Shown here in pieces: positions 28,219 to 36,312 of a DNA stretch of 64,000 nt. The notes beneath the pieces were generated by a model. That model made no database searches. It was not told the origin of the DNA and saw only the letters and a list, made by a program, of their open reading frames with translations. The DNA comes from CAWIJJ01 sp963836405 (lineage in GTDB: Bacteria > Acidobacteriota > Terriglobia > Bryobacterales > Bryobacteraceae). The number at the start of each line of letters is the position of its first letter. The stretch's first letter is position 1. Made by a program: the position numbers and the translations under genes. The stretch lies in assembly GCA_963836405.1 (NCBI GenBank), contig CAWIJL010000006.1:248001-312000 (forward strand), read 5' to 3'.

Positions 28219-29994
28219 GTGTGGACAAACGATTGGATCGGACTATGCCTCGGCATTCTGGCGCTCTGGATTCTGGCCAGCGGCTTCGATGACCTGTTTG
28301 TGAGCCTGGTTCAGCTACGAACCCGTCATCAACCATTTCCGTGGCCCCACGACGAGGACCTGGAAGCGCTTCCCGAACGCCAGATCGCCATCCTTGTTCC
28401 GCTCTGGCACGAACATGAAGTGATCGGCTCCATGCTCGAGCGCAACTTGGCGGCCATCGCTTACGAAAACTACGACATCTTCGTGGGTGTCTACCCCAAC
28501 GACGAACTCACGCGGCGGGTGGTGGCCGAAGTGGTGCGGAAGCACTCCCGCGTGCACATTGTCCGCTGCCCGCACGACGGCCCCACCTCCAAAGGCGACT
28601 GCCTGAACCAGATCTACCGCGCCCTGGCCGTTTACGAATCGCGGCACGACGTGCGCTTCGACGTGGTGGTGACGCACGATGCCGAGGATCTGGTGCACAG
28701 GCAGGAACTGCGGTTGATCAACTGGTTTTCGCGCCGGAACGAGATGGTCCAGGTCCCGGTTCTGCCCCTGCCCACCCGCTTTCGGGAGTTCCTCCACGGC
28801 CTGTACTGCGACGAATTCGCGGAATATCAGAACAAAGATATTCCGGTGCGGCAGAAACTGGGCGGCTTTCTGCCGTCCAACGGTGTGGGCACCGGATTCG
28901 CGCGCGAAGCTCTGGACCGCCTCGCGGCAAGCCGCAACGGGCTGGCCTGGGATCCGGAGTGCCTGACGGAAGACTACGAGAACGGCTTCTGCCTGCACCA
29001 GTTGGGCTATCGCCAAATCTTCGTGCCCGTGGCATTCGACACGTCCGGGCCGATCGCCACCCGCGAGTACTTTCCACGCACCATGCGCGCGGCAGTACGC
29101 CAGCGCAGCCGGTGGGTGGCGGGCATCTGTCTGCAAGGCTGGCAGAGACACGGGTGGCGAGTGCCGCTCGACCAGAAGTACTGGCTGTGGCGCGATCGCA
29201 AGGGAGTGTTCGGCAACCTGCTGGCGCCTTTCACCATGATCTTTCTGCCGTGGTGTGCGTGGGCCGGGCTTATCGAGCCGCAGCACGCTCCCGGCTGGTT
29301 GGTCCAGGCGTGCATTCTCAATCTCACCATCGCCGCCGTGCAGACCGCACTGCGCATGCTGTACAGCGCGCGCATCTACGGCGCCGGGTTTGCGATGGGC
29401 GTTCCGGTCCGGATGCTGCTTGGCAACCTGGTGAACTCCCTGGCCACTTTCGAGGCGTTGCGGCAGTTCACCGTAGCCGCTTTCACCGGCAGGAGCCTCG
29501 CCTGGCGCAAGACTACGCACGATTATCCGCTACACGCGCGCGAAGCGGAGCGCCGTCCTCGCATCGGCGAAGTGTTGGTGAAAATGCAGTGCATCTCCAC
29601 CGCTGAACTCGAGGAAGCCTTGCGAACCTGTCCTCCGGGCACGCGTCTCGGCGAGCACCTCAGGGAACTGCGGAAGCTCAGCGAAGACCATCTGTACCAG
29701 GCGTTGAGTTCGCAGGCGGGGGTGCCGCTGGGTCTGCAGCACGGGTTGCCGACGCGTGCCGCGTCCCGCACACTGCCCGTCCGCGCCGTGCGCCAGTGGA
29801 AGGTCATGCCGTACCGCGTTTCGGTGGGACAATTGACCGTCTTGACGCCGGAGATCCCTTCCGACAACGTCACCCGCCAGCTTCAGGCCGTCTCGGGACT
29901 GGACATCCGTTTTCAGTTGGTGCGGCAGAGCGAGTTCGACAACCTGACGCGGGAGTACATTCCGGCCCGCGTGCGGCCCGCCGGGAAGTCGTAA
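28219..29994 (+). CDS. NfrB-like membrane glycosyltransferase (GT2) with C-terminal MshEN-like domain
   Basis: 591 residues. An N-terminal membrane helix, then a GT2 catalytic domain (AILVPLWHEHEVIGSML; DxD-like VTHDAED; acceptor-side TEDYENG; processivity-type QRSRW), several membrane helices, and a C-terminal ~150 residues with two MshEN-type half-motifs (RIGEVLVKMQCISTAELEEA and RLGEHLRELRKLSEDHLYQA). This matches NfrB, the phage N4 adsorption glycosyltransferase, which in E. coli is controlled by c-di-GMP through MshEN. Here the conserved Gly of both half-motifs is replaced (Gln, Arg), so binding is doubtful. GTG start with AGAGGA upstream. No NfrA partner is visible. Confidence 0.85.
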   Translation: MWTNDWIGLCLGILALWILASGFDDLFVSLVQLRTRHQPFPWPHDEDLEALPERQIAILVPLWHEHEVIGSMLERNLAAIAYENYDIFVGVYPNDELTRRVVAEVVRKHSRVHIVRCPHDGPTSKGDCLNQIYRALAVYESRHDVRFDVVVTHDAEDLVHRQELRLINWFSRRNEMVQVPVLPLPTRFREFLHGLYCDEFAEYQNKDIPVRQKLGGFLPSNGVGTGFAREALDRLAASRNGLAWDPECLTEDYENGFCLHQLGYRQIFVPVAFDTSGPIATREYFPRTMRAAVRQRSRWVAGICLQGWQRHGWRVPLDQKYWLWRDRKGVFGNLLAPFTMIFLPWCAWAGLIEPQHAPGWLVQACILNLTIAAVQTALRMLYSARIYGAGFAMGVPVRMLLGNLVNSLATFEALRQFTVAAFTGRSLAWRKTTHDYPLHAREAERRPRIGEVLVKMQCISTAELEEALRTCPPGTRLGEHLRELRKLSEDHLYQALSSQAGVPLGLQHGLPTRAASRTLPVRAVRQWKVMPYRVSVGQLTVLTPEIPSDNVTRQLQAVSGLDIRFQLVRQSEFDNLTREYIPARVRPAGKS

Positions 29995-30006
29995 TAGCAT
30001 GGGTGA

Positions 30007-31329
30007 ATGGAAGCGGAGGCGCTGGCACGCACGGTAGTCGCGACCTTGCGGTCGGCGGGACATCGGGCGTACCTGGTGGGCGGGTGCGTGCGCGATTCCC
30101 TGATGGGAATCCAGCCCAAGGATTTCGACATTTCCACCGACGCGCGTCCGGACCGCATTATGGACCTGTTCCCCCGGTCCGGCAGGGTGGGGGCCCATTT
30201 CGGCGTGATCCTGGTGCGGGATGTTTTCGCGCAAGTGGAAGTGGCCACCTTCCGCAGCGACCACGAGTACCTTGACGGCCGCCGCCCGGTCGCCGTGCAC
30301 TTCGAAACCGACCCCCGCCAGGACGTGCTCCGGCGCGATTTCACCATCAACGGCTTGATGATGGACCCGGACAGCCGGACAGTACTGGATTTCGTGGACG
30401 GGCGCGCCGACCTGGAGCGGCGCCTGGTCCGCGCTATCGGCGACCCGGCGCAGCGCTTCGCGGAAGATCATCTGCGTATGCTGCGCGCTGTGCGCTTCGC
30501 GGCGCGGCTGGGATTCGAAATCGAGACCTCCACCTTCCAGGCAATCCGCGGCAATCCGGAGCCGATCCGCCGCGTCTCCGCGGAGCGCATTCGCGACGAA
30601 CTGGTGCGCATCCTCACCGAAGGCGGCGCGCGCCGCGGTTTTGAAATGCTGGACGCAAGCGGCCTTCTGCAAATCGTTCTGCCGGAGATCGCGGCCATGA
30701 AAGGCGTGGAGCAGCCGCCCGAGTTTCATCCCGAGGGCGACGTCTGGACCCACACCCTGCTGCTCCTCGAACAGCTCGACCACCCCACGGCCACGCTGGC
30801 CCTGGGCGCGCTCCTGCACGACGTGGGGAAGCCGCCCACGTTTCGCGTGGCCGACCGCATCCGCTTCGACGGCCACGTGGAAGAGGGCGTCGCGCTGGCG
30901 CACGGAATCCTCCACCGGCTGCGGTTTTCCCGCGAGGACGCCGAGCAGGTGGAAGCGCTGGTGGCGAACCACATGCGCTTCAAGGATGTGCGGCAGATGA
31001 AAGAGAGCACCCTGAAGCGCTTTCTCCGTTTGCCCGCTTTCGACGAGCATTTGGAACTGCACCGGCTGGATGTGCTTTCAAGCAACCGCAGGCTCGAGAA
31101 CTACGAATTCCTCAAGCAAAAATCGGAAGCGATTTCCGGGGAGCAGTTGAAGCCGCAGCGCCTGCTTACCGGGGCGGACCTGATTGCTGCCGGTTACGAA
31201 CCCGGGCCGCGATTTACCGAGATCCTGGAAACGGTGGAGGACGCGCAGCTCGAGGGCCGGGTTCATACCGCCGGCGAGGCTATCGAACTGGTGCGGGAGC
31301 GTTTTCCGCCTCCCGAGGGTGAGGCGTGA
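30007..31329 (+). CDS. CCA tRNA nucleotidyltransferase / poly(A) polymerase family protein with HD domain
   Basis: 440 residues. Class II nucleotidyltransferase head: LVGGCVRDSLMG with the catalytic DFDIS, RRDFTINGLMMD, and the RNA-binding element RFAEDHLRMLRAVRFAARLG. A C-terminal HD phosphohydrolase domain is present (HPEGDVWTHTL, LLHDVGKPPTF). It matures tRNA 3' ends or adds A tails. Because the window's tRNA-Ala encodes its own CCA, the role may be repair. Follows the glycosyltransferase gene by 12 bases, so probably co-transcribed. Confidence 0.9.
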   Translation: MEAEALARTVVATLRSAGHRAYLVGGCVRDSLMGIQPKDFDISTDARPDRIMDLFPRSGRVGAHFGVILVRDVFAQVEVATFRSDHEYLDGRRPVAVHFETDPRQDVLRRDFTINGLMMDPDSRTVLDFVDGRADLERRLVRAIGDPAQRFAEDHLRMLRAVRFAARLGFEIETSTFQAIRGNPEPIRRVSAERIRDELVRILTEGGARRGFEMLDASGLLQIVLPEIAAMKGVEQPPEFHPEGDVWTHTLLLLEQLDHPTATLALGALLHDVGKPPTFRVADRIRFDGHVEEGVALAHGILHRLRFSREDAEQVEALVANHMRFKDVRQMKESTLKRFLRLPAFDEHLELHRLDVLSSNRRLENYEFLKQKSEAISGEQLKPQRLLTGADLIAAGYEPGPRFTEILETVEDAQLEGRVHTAGEAIELVRERFPPPEGEA

Positions 31330-31333
31330 TACC

Positions 31334-32296
31334 GTGTTTCCCATGCCGGTTTTTGTGGGTCCGCACGGGCTCCGCTCGGGTTGGCGGGTACTCCTTTTCA
31401 TCCTGCTGACGATCGCCCTCACCGGGGTGGCTGCGGTGGCGCTACGGGGCCGGGGGTTCGGCTCGGACACGGCAATGCTCCTCCAGCAGGCGACCGGTGT
31501 GGCGGCTGCCGGGCTGGCCACGTGGATCGCTTCCCGGCTCGAGCGGAGGGGATGGCCGGATTACGGATTCGGACCGGTGTTCCGGTGGCGCAATCTGGTT
31601 TCCGGAATGGCAACCGGTTTCACGGCGCTGGCGCTGCTGATGGCGCTGCTCTACGGCGCGGGCTTCTACCGGCTGGCACGGGGGCCGTTGCAGGGCGGCG
31701 AGCTGGCGAAGTGGGCCCTCTACTGGGCGGCTGTGTTCGTCTGCGTCGGCCTGGCCGAAGAATCCGTGATGCGCGGCTACCCGATGCACACCCTGGCGCG
31801 CGGGATCGGCTTCTGGCCGGCGGCCCTGATCGTGGCCGTTCTCTTCGGCATGGGACACATCGGCAATAGCGGAGAAGAAGTTGTCGGCATCGCCAATGCC
31901 TGTCTGGCCGGAGCGGTGTTTGCATACAGCGTGCGCTGGACCGGTTCGCTCTGGTGGGCCATCGGCTGTCACATCTCCTGGGACTGGGCGGAGACGTTCT
32001 TCTTCGGCGTGGCCGACAGCGGCGTGCCCGCGCGCCACTCCTGGATGTTGGGAACACCCGCGGGTCCGGCGTGGCTGTCGGGCGGCACGGTAGGACCGGA
32101 AGGCAGCCTGTTCGCGGCCGCGGCGCTGCTCGCCCTGGCCGTGGCGGTGCGCTACACCGCTCCCCGGCACCACTCCGAGGCGCTCGACCGCCTGGTTACT
32201 CCACCCGTTTTCTCGCCTTCCGAAATACCGCCGCCAGCATCGGAAGAGTCAGCTTCCCGGTCGATGTATTCTGCTGACTCGGATGATAGGAACTGA
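31334..32296 (+). CDS. CPBP-family intramembrane metalloprotease (Abi/CAAX protease-like)
   Basis: About 320 residues, eight or so membrane helices. The three CPBP motifs are present: EE-x3-R in LAEESVMRGYP, FxxxH in LFGMGHIGNSG, and HxxxD in IGCHISWDWAE. In other bacteria the family includes prenyl-protein proteases and bacteriocin immunity proteins; substrate unknown. GTG at 31334 has GAGG nine bases upstream; ATG at 31343 is the alternative start. The 3' end overlaps the convergent uracil-DNA glycosylase gene by 101 bases. Confidence 0.88.
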   Translation: MFPMPVFVGPHGLRSGWRVLLFILLTIALTGVAAVALRGRGFGSDTAMLLQQATGVAAAGLATWIASRLERRGWPDYGFGPVFRWRNLVSGMATGFTALALLMALLYGAGFYRLARGPLQGGELAKWALYWAAVFVCVGLAEESVMRGYPMHTLARGIGFWPAALIVAVLFGMGHIGNSGEEVVGIANACLAGAVFAYSVRWTGSLWWAIGCHISWDWAETFFFGVADSGVPARHSWMLGTPAGPAWLSGGTVGPEGSLFAAAALLALAVAVRYTAPRHHSEALDRLVTPPVFSPSEIPPPASEESASRSMYSADSDDRN

Positions 32297-32873
32297 TCAG
32301 CAGCGGCTCTCCGGCGGCGATCCGGAACTCGCGGTTATGCCCGAAAGCGAAGGCGGCACGCGAGCGGATGACGCCGTGGGCCTTCAGAATTTCCAGATAG
32401 GTGTCGAACGCAATTTTGCCCAGCGCCACCACCACGCGCAAATTTGGCAGCAGATCCAGTTCGCGTTCGAGGAACGGGCGGCAGTTGCGCAGTTCCGCGG
32501 GCGCCGGCTTGTTTCCCGGCGGCGCGCACCGGGCCGCCGCGGTGATCCACGCGTCGCGCAGCACCAGCCCGTCGTCTCGCGCGGTGCTGTCGGGGCGTGA
32601 GGCAAAGCCGGTATCGAACAGCGCACGATAAAGGAAATCGCCCGAGCGGTCGCCGGTGAACATGCGGCCCGTGCGGTTGGAGCCGTGCGCTCCGGGAGCG
32701 AGACCGAGAATCAGGAGCCGCGCCAGGGGATCGCCGAACGCGGGCACCGGCCGCCCCCAATATTCGAAGTCGCGAAAGGCCCGCCGTTTTACGGTCGCGA
32801 TGCGCGCGCAATGTTCGCGCAGCCGCGTGCACTGCGCGCAGCTCACGATTTCGTCCTGTAGAATTTGGAGCAC
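32196..32873 (-). CDS. Family 5 uracil-DNA glycosylase (UDGb-like)
   Basis: 225 residues. The N-terminal cysteines in CAQCTRL, with ARCAPP and LRNCRP further on, are the probable 4Fe-4S ligands of family 4/5 enzymes. The active-site motif is ILGLAPGAHGSNRTGRMFTG, where family 5 has Ala/Gly in place of the usual catalytic acid, and the C-terminal motif is SSYHPSQQNT. It removes uracil and other deaminated bases from DNA, a sensible repair activity in a GC-rich genome. GTG start at 32873. The C-terminus is encoded opposite the end of the CPBP gene. Confidence 0.9.
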   Translation of the reverse strand: MLQILQDEIVSCAQCTRLREHCARIATVKRRAFRDFEYWGRPVPAFGDPLARLLILGLAPGAHGSNRTGRMFTGDRSGDFLYRALFDTGFASRPDSTARDDGLVLRDAWITAAARCAPPGNKPAPAELRNCRPFLERELDLLPNLRVVVALGKIAFDTYLEILKAHGVIRSRAAFAFGHNREFRIAAGEPLLISSYHPSQQNTSTGKLTLPMLAAVFRKARKRVE

Positions 32874-32961
32874 AAAATTTCAAATTTATTATCTTACTGA
32901 TCGCAGGCGCACGAAAAAGCGTCGAACGCGCAGCCGGATGTTAGAATGAAAGAAAAATTAC

Positions 32962-32991
32962 TTGACGTGCCCCAGGTCGGGTGTTCACAAT
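32962..32991 (+). promoter_or_regulatory. Probable sigma70 promoter for the transpeptidase gene
   Basis: TTGACG at 32962-32967 and CACAAT at 32986-32991 with an 18-base spacer, in the AT-richer gap upstream of the transpeptidase start at 33084. Leader about 85 bases. Confidence 0.5.
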
Positions 32992-33083
32992 GGCCTTTAG
33001 TCCGGTAGCTCCGACTGGACTAGTTGTTTGCTGGATTGCTCTGGCGCGAACTAACCCCCCAGTACCACGCTCTTGGTGTGCTT

Positions 33084-34334
33084 ATGAACAGGCTACTTAC
33101 CCCTTCGATTTCCACCCTCGTACGGATCGCGCTTGCATTCGTTCTCATCACCGGCAGCGTTTTTAGCGCCACGCCAAAAAAGAAGAAGACAGTCGCAAAA
33201 ACGACGGCAAAAAAGACGGCGGTGAAAAAACCCGCGGTGAAGAAGGCGGCTACAAGGAAGCCCACCGCAAAGAAGCCCGCCGCCAAGAAGTCCACCAGAA
33301 AGGCGCCTGTTCGCAAGGTCGTCAGCCGGACGCCATCCGCGGCCGCGCCGATTGTGCGCGGCGGTCCGTGGACCGAGCCGACTTATGCCGATTCCACCGA
33401 GGGCGATTGGGTGGATGGCGAGGACCTGACGATCCGCCGTGCAGCCGTGGACGCGCTGGGGCCGTTCAACGGGTCTATCGTCGTGGTAAATCCGAACAAC
33501 GGGCGCATTCTCAGCATGGTGAACCAGAAGATCGCGTTGGGAACCGGATTTCAGCCATGCTCCACGGTGAAGGTGTCCGTTGCGCTGGCGGCGTTGAGCG
33601 AGAAAGCCGTGAACCCGACCGAGAAAATACGGCTCGGCGGCGCCCGCATGGATATGACCTACGCGCTCGCCCATTCGAGTAACCTCTACTTCGCCAGGCT
33701 GGGTGTAAAGCTCGGATTCGAAAAGGTGCGTCATTATGCGCAACTGTTCGGATACGGCGAGAAGGCAGGTCTGAATATCCAGGGAGAACAACCGGGCCGC
33801 TACCCGTCCGCGCCGCCCAAGAACGGCGGTGTGGGAATGCTGACAAGCTTCGGCGAGGAAATCTCGCAGACACCCCTGCAACTGGCCGCGCTGTTGAGCG
33901 CTGTGGCGAACGGCGGGACGCTGTACTACCTGCAATATCCGCGCAGCCCGGCCGAAGCGGAAAACTTTGTGCCGCAGGTGAAACGCCGGCTGGAAATAGG
34001 AAGTCTCATCCCGCTTGTGACTCCGGGAATGCGTGGCGCGGTGGAGTTCGGAACCGCCCACAGGGCCCGCGAAGATGGACCGATCGCGGGCAAGACCGGC
34101 ACGTGCAGCGAGAACCGCACGCACCTCGGTTGGTTCGGCTCGTTCAATGACGTGGGACACAACAAACTGGTGGTCGTGGTGCTGCTCACCGGCGGGCGTC
34201 CGGCAATCGGCCCGATGGCGGCCGGGATCGCCGGCGAATTTTACCGCCGCCTGAACGAGAAGAGCTACTTCGCGGGACCGCCGGCTGGCGCGGCAATGCC
34301 GCTGATGGCCACCCAGGTGTGTTGCTCGCGGTAA
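33084..34334 (+). CDS. Penicillin-binding transpeptidase with histone-like Lys-rich N-terminal stalk
   Basis: 416 residues. A signal peptide (LVRIALAFVLITGSVFSA) is followed by ~50 residues made almost only of Lys, Ala, Thr, Pro and Arg (TAKKTAVKKPAVKKAA), resembling histone H1 tails. The transpeptidase/beta-lactamase-like domain has Ser160 in CSTVK (SxxK), SSN at 198-200 (SxN) and Lys337 in AGKTGTC (KTG). All catalytic residues are intact. It should cross-link peptidoglycan or act as a D,D-peptidase in the periplasm; the basic stalk may bind anionic wall polymers. Start at the ATG that gives the signal peptide. The 3' end has been duplicated downstream. Confidence 0.88.
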   Translation: MNRLLTPSISTLVRIALAFVLITGSVFSATPKKKKTVAKTTAKKTAVKKPAVKKAATRKPTAKKPAAKKSTRKAPVRKVVSRTPSAAAPIVRGGPWTEPTYADSTEGDWVDGEDLTIRRAAVDALGPFNGSIVVVNPNNGRILSMVNQKIALGTGFQPCSTVKVSVALAALSEKAVNPTEKIRLGGARMDMTYALAHSSNLYFARLGVKLGFEKVRHYAQLFGYGEKAGLNIQGEQPGRYPSAPPKNGGVGMLTSFGEEISQTPLQLAALLSAVANGGTLYYLQYPRSPAEAENFVPQVKRRLEIGSLIPLVTPGMRGAVEFGTAHRAREDGPIAGKTGTCSENRTHLGWFGSFNDVGHNKLVVVVLLTGGRPAIGPMAAGIAGEFYRRLNEKSYFAGPPAGAAMPLMATQVCCSR

Positions 34335-34880
34335 CTCTTCGCCGCGCTGTCCGTCAATCGGTAGCGGGACGCGGCGGATTCGCCCAATGGCCTGAAGCGT
34401 CGATGCCGCTGTATTCCAGCCCAGGCCCGCGCGCACTTCCGCCGGACAATAGCGCAGCGTCAAGCCGCAGCGGCGCTTCGCCGAATGGTGGTCGTGGCGC
34501 TGCTCACCGGCGGGCGTCCCGCGATCGGCCCAATGGCGGCCGGGACCGCCGGGGGGGTACGGCAATGCCGCTGATAGCCACGCAGGTGTGTTGCTCGCGG
34601 TAGCCCTTCGCCGGGCTGTCCATCAATCGGTAGCGGGACGCGGCGGATTCGCCCGGTGGCCCGACGCGTCGGTGCCGCTGACCACCACGCGAGCAAGACC
34701 GGCACGTGCAGCGAGAACCGCACGCACCTGGGTTGGTTCGGCTCGTTCAACGATATGGGACACAACAAACTGGTGGTCGTGGTGCTGCTCACCGGCGGGC
34801 GTCCGGCGATCGGCCCGCGCCAATGCCGCTGATGGCCACGCAGGTGTGTTGCTCGCGGTAGCCGTTCGCCGGGCTGTCCA
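34335..34880. repeat. Two extra, diverged copies of the transpeptidase/phyH convergent 3'-end junction
   Basis: This gap is built from pieces of the two flanking genes. PhyH 3'-end sequence (reverse sense) follows the transpeptidase stop at ~34343-34483. A second transpeptidase tail lies at ~34485-34602, a second phyH tail at ~34605-34690, and a third transpeptidase tail, starting at the KTG region, at ~34693-34862. The real phyH 3' end then begins. For example TGGTGGTCGTGGTGCTGCTC recurs (34169, 34771, and with one change 34486), and CAATCGGTAGCGGGACGCGG occurs three times (34356, 34627, 34884). The copies contain internal deletions and point differences, so none is coding. Confidence 0.88.
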
Positions 34881-35711
34881 TCAATCGGTAGCGGGACGCG
34901 GCGGATTCGCCCAGTGGCCCGAAGCATCGGTGCCGCTGACCACCACGCCTTTCATATTCCAGCCCAGGCCTGCGCGCACTTCCGCCGGACAATAGCGGAG
35001 CGTCAGGCCGCAGCGGCGCTTCGCCGAACTATTCGCTTCCGACCCGTGGAGCAGCAGGTCGCTATGAATCGAGATTTCACCGGCCGCGAGTTCCACATCC
35101 ACCGGCGCGCCGAACTTTTCGGCGCCGGGTACGGTCTGGTCGAGGACGTTGGCTTCGTCGCTTTCGCTGAGCGTGTAGGTCAGGTGGCCGAAAAGATGGG
35201 TTCCCGGTATGAAGCGCATACAGGCGTTCTCGACCGTTGCGTCATCGATCGCCAGCCACACGGTGACGGCCTTGGAAGGGGAAAGCGGCCAGTAGCTCGA
35301 ATCCTGGTGCCAGGAAACGCGTTTGCCGTCGCCCGGCATTTTGCAGAAGAAATGCGATCCCCAGCCGATCACATCCGGCCCGAGCAGGTCTTTGACGAGG
35401 GCCACGATTCGCGGATGCGTCAGTAGATCGTAGACTCGGCCGTAGCTCAGGTGCGCCGTGCTGATGGAGTAGCTGTCGCCACCTGCGGCGAGCGTGCGTG
35501 CCAGCAGGCCGTCGAAGTAGCCCCGTACCTCGCCGATCTCCGGCGCGCTGAAGATGCGAATGCGCTTGAGGTAACCGCACCGGTTGAACTCCCCGATCTG
35601 CGCCGCGCTCAGCGCCTCCGGGTTCTTCACGCCGGCGGGATGAAAACGCAGTTCGCGATGGAGCCGCTGCAGTTCGTCGGCGGTGGGGATAAAACGCGGG
35701 GATTGGTTCAT
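34881..35711 (-). CDS. Phytanoyl-CoA dioxygenase (PhyH) family protein
   Basis: 276 residues. Fe(II)/2-oxoglutarate oxygenase with metal motif HxD in VSWHQDSSYW and distal His in HSDLLLHGSEAN, followed by the 2-oxoglutarate-side RRCGLTLRYCP. Substrate unknown; the family hydroxylates lipids, ectoine and small metabolites. The ATG at 35711 overlaps the stop of the DJ-1-like gene by 4 bases, so they form an operon. Its C-terminal coding sequence is duplicated twice in the gap that follows. Confidence 0.88.
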   Translation of the reverse strand: MNQSPRFIPTADELQRLHRELRFHPAGVKNPEALSAAQIGEFNRCGYLKRIRIFSAPEIGEVRGYFDGLLARTLAAGGDSYSISTAHLSYGRVYDLLTHPRIVALVKDLLGPDVIGWGSHFFCKMPGDGKRVSWHQDSSYWPLSPSKAVTVWLAIDDATVENACMRFIPGTHLFGHLTYTLSESDEANVLDQTVPGAEKFGAPVDVELAAGEISIHSDLLLHGSEANSSAKRRCGLTLRYCPAEVRAGLGWNMKGVVVSGTDASGHWANPPRPATD

Positions 35712-36262
35712 GGCGATGGCAGGTGGGCGAAGACCTCGCGGTAAAACTCCGGGTGTGCGCGCCAGGACTGCCCGGTAATCAGGTTGCCGTCGCACACCGC
35801 GAGCTTCTCCGAGTAGGTTCCGCCGTTACGCTCGACTTCGATACGGACATGCGGGTGGGAGGCCACGGTTCTACCCTGCGTCAGGCCCGCCGCCACCAGT
35901 ACCTGAATGCCATGTCCGATGGCGCAGATCATCTTGTTCTGGTGCGCGAATTCCCGAACCAGGGACAGCAGGCTGGCATCGTTGCGCAGATATTCGGGGG
36001 CGCGGCCGCCCGGAATCAGAAGCCCTGCGAATTCCCTCGCGGCCACCGCCGTTATGGCCACATCGGCCTGAATGCAGTGGCCCGGATGCTCGACGTAAGT
36101 CTCCCATCCCGGTTCGTAATCGTGCACAACCATGTGCAGCCGCCGCCGGGAGGTGGCGGCCACCACGGGCTCCCAGCGGGCTTCCTTGAATCGATGGCAG
36201 GCATACAGCGCTTCGTAGCTGTCGCCTGCGTCGCCGGTGACAATCAGAATCTTTCTGCTCAT
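35708..36262 (-). CDS. DJ-1/PfpI-family protein without the nucleophile cysteine
   Basis: 184 residues, DJ-1/ThiJ/PfpI fold (ILIVTGDAGDSYEALY; FAGLLIPGGRAPEYLRND; GNLITGQSWRAHPEF). The nucleophile elbow that is normally AICHG reads ICAIGHGIQVL, so Cys is replaced by Gly, while a different Cys lies two residues before. The acidic partner in PGGRAPE is kept. Classical DJ-1/PfpI peptidase, glyoxalase or hydratase chemistry is therefore unlikely, unless the shifted Cys substitutes. Coupled (4-base overlap) with the PhyH dioxygenase. Confidence 0.85.
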   Translation of the reverse strand: MSRKILIVTGDAGDSYEALYACHRFKEARWEPVVAATSRRRLHMVVHDYEPGWETYVEHPGHCIQADVAITAVAAREFAGLLIPGGRAPEYLRNDASLLSLVREFAHQNKMICAIGHGIQVLVAAGLTQGRTVASHPHVRIEVERNGGTYSEKLAVCDGNLITGQSWRAHPEFYREVFAHLPSP

Positions 36263-36312
36263 CGCGGCCTTTCGCGTCTAGGACAGCATAGCAGGGCTGG
36301 CAGAATATAGGG

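Noticed and set aside
33093..34565. 490-codon minus-strand open frame spanning the duplicated junction
   Set aside because: Shadow of the transpeptidase; it is extended only because phyH tail copies lie in the same frame.
34335..34880. Insertion sequence between the transpeptidase and phyH
   Set aside because: No transposase and no terminal inverted repeats; all of the sequence derives from the flanking genes.
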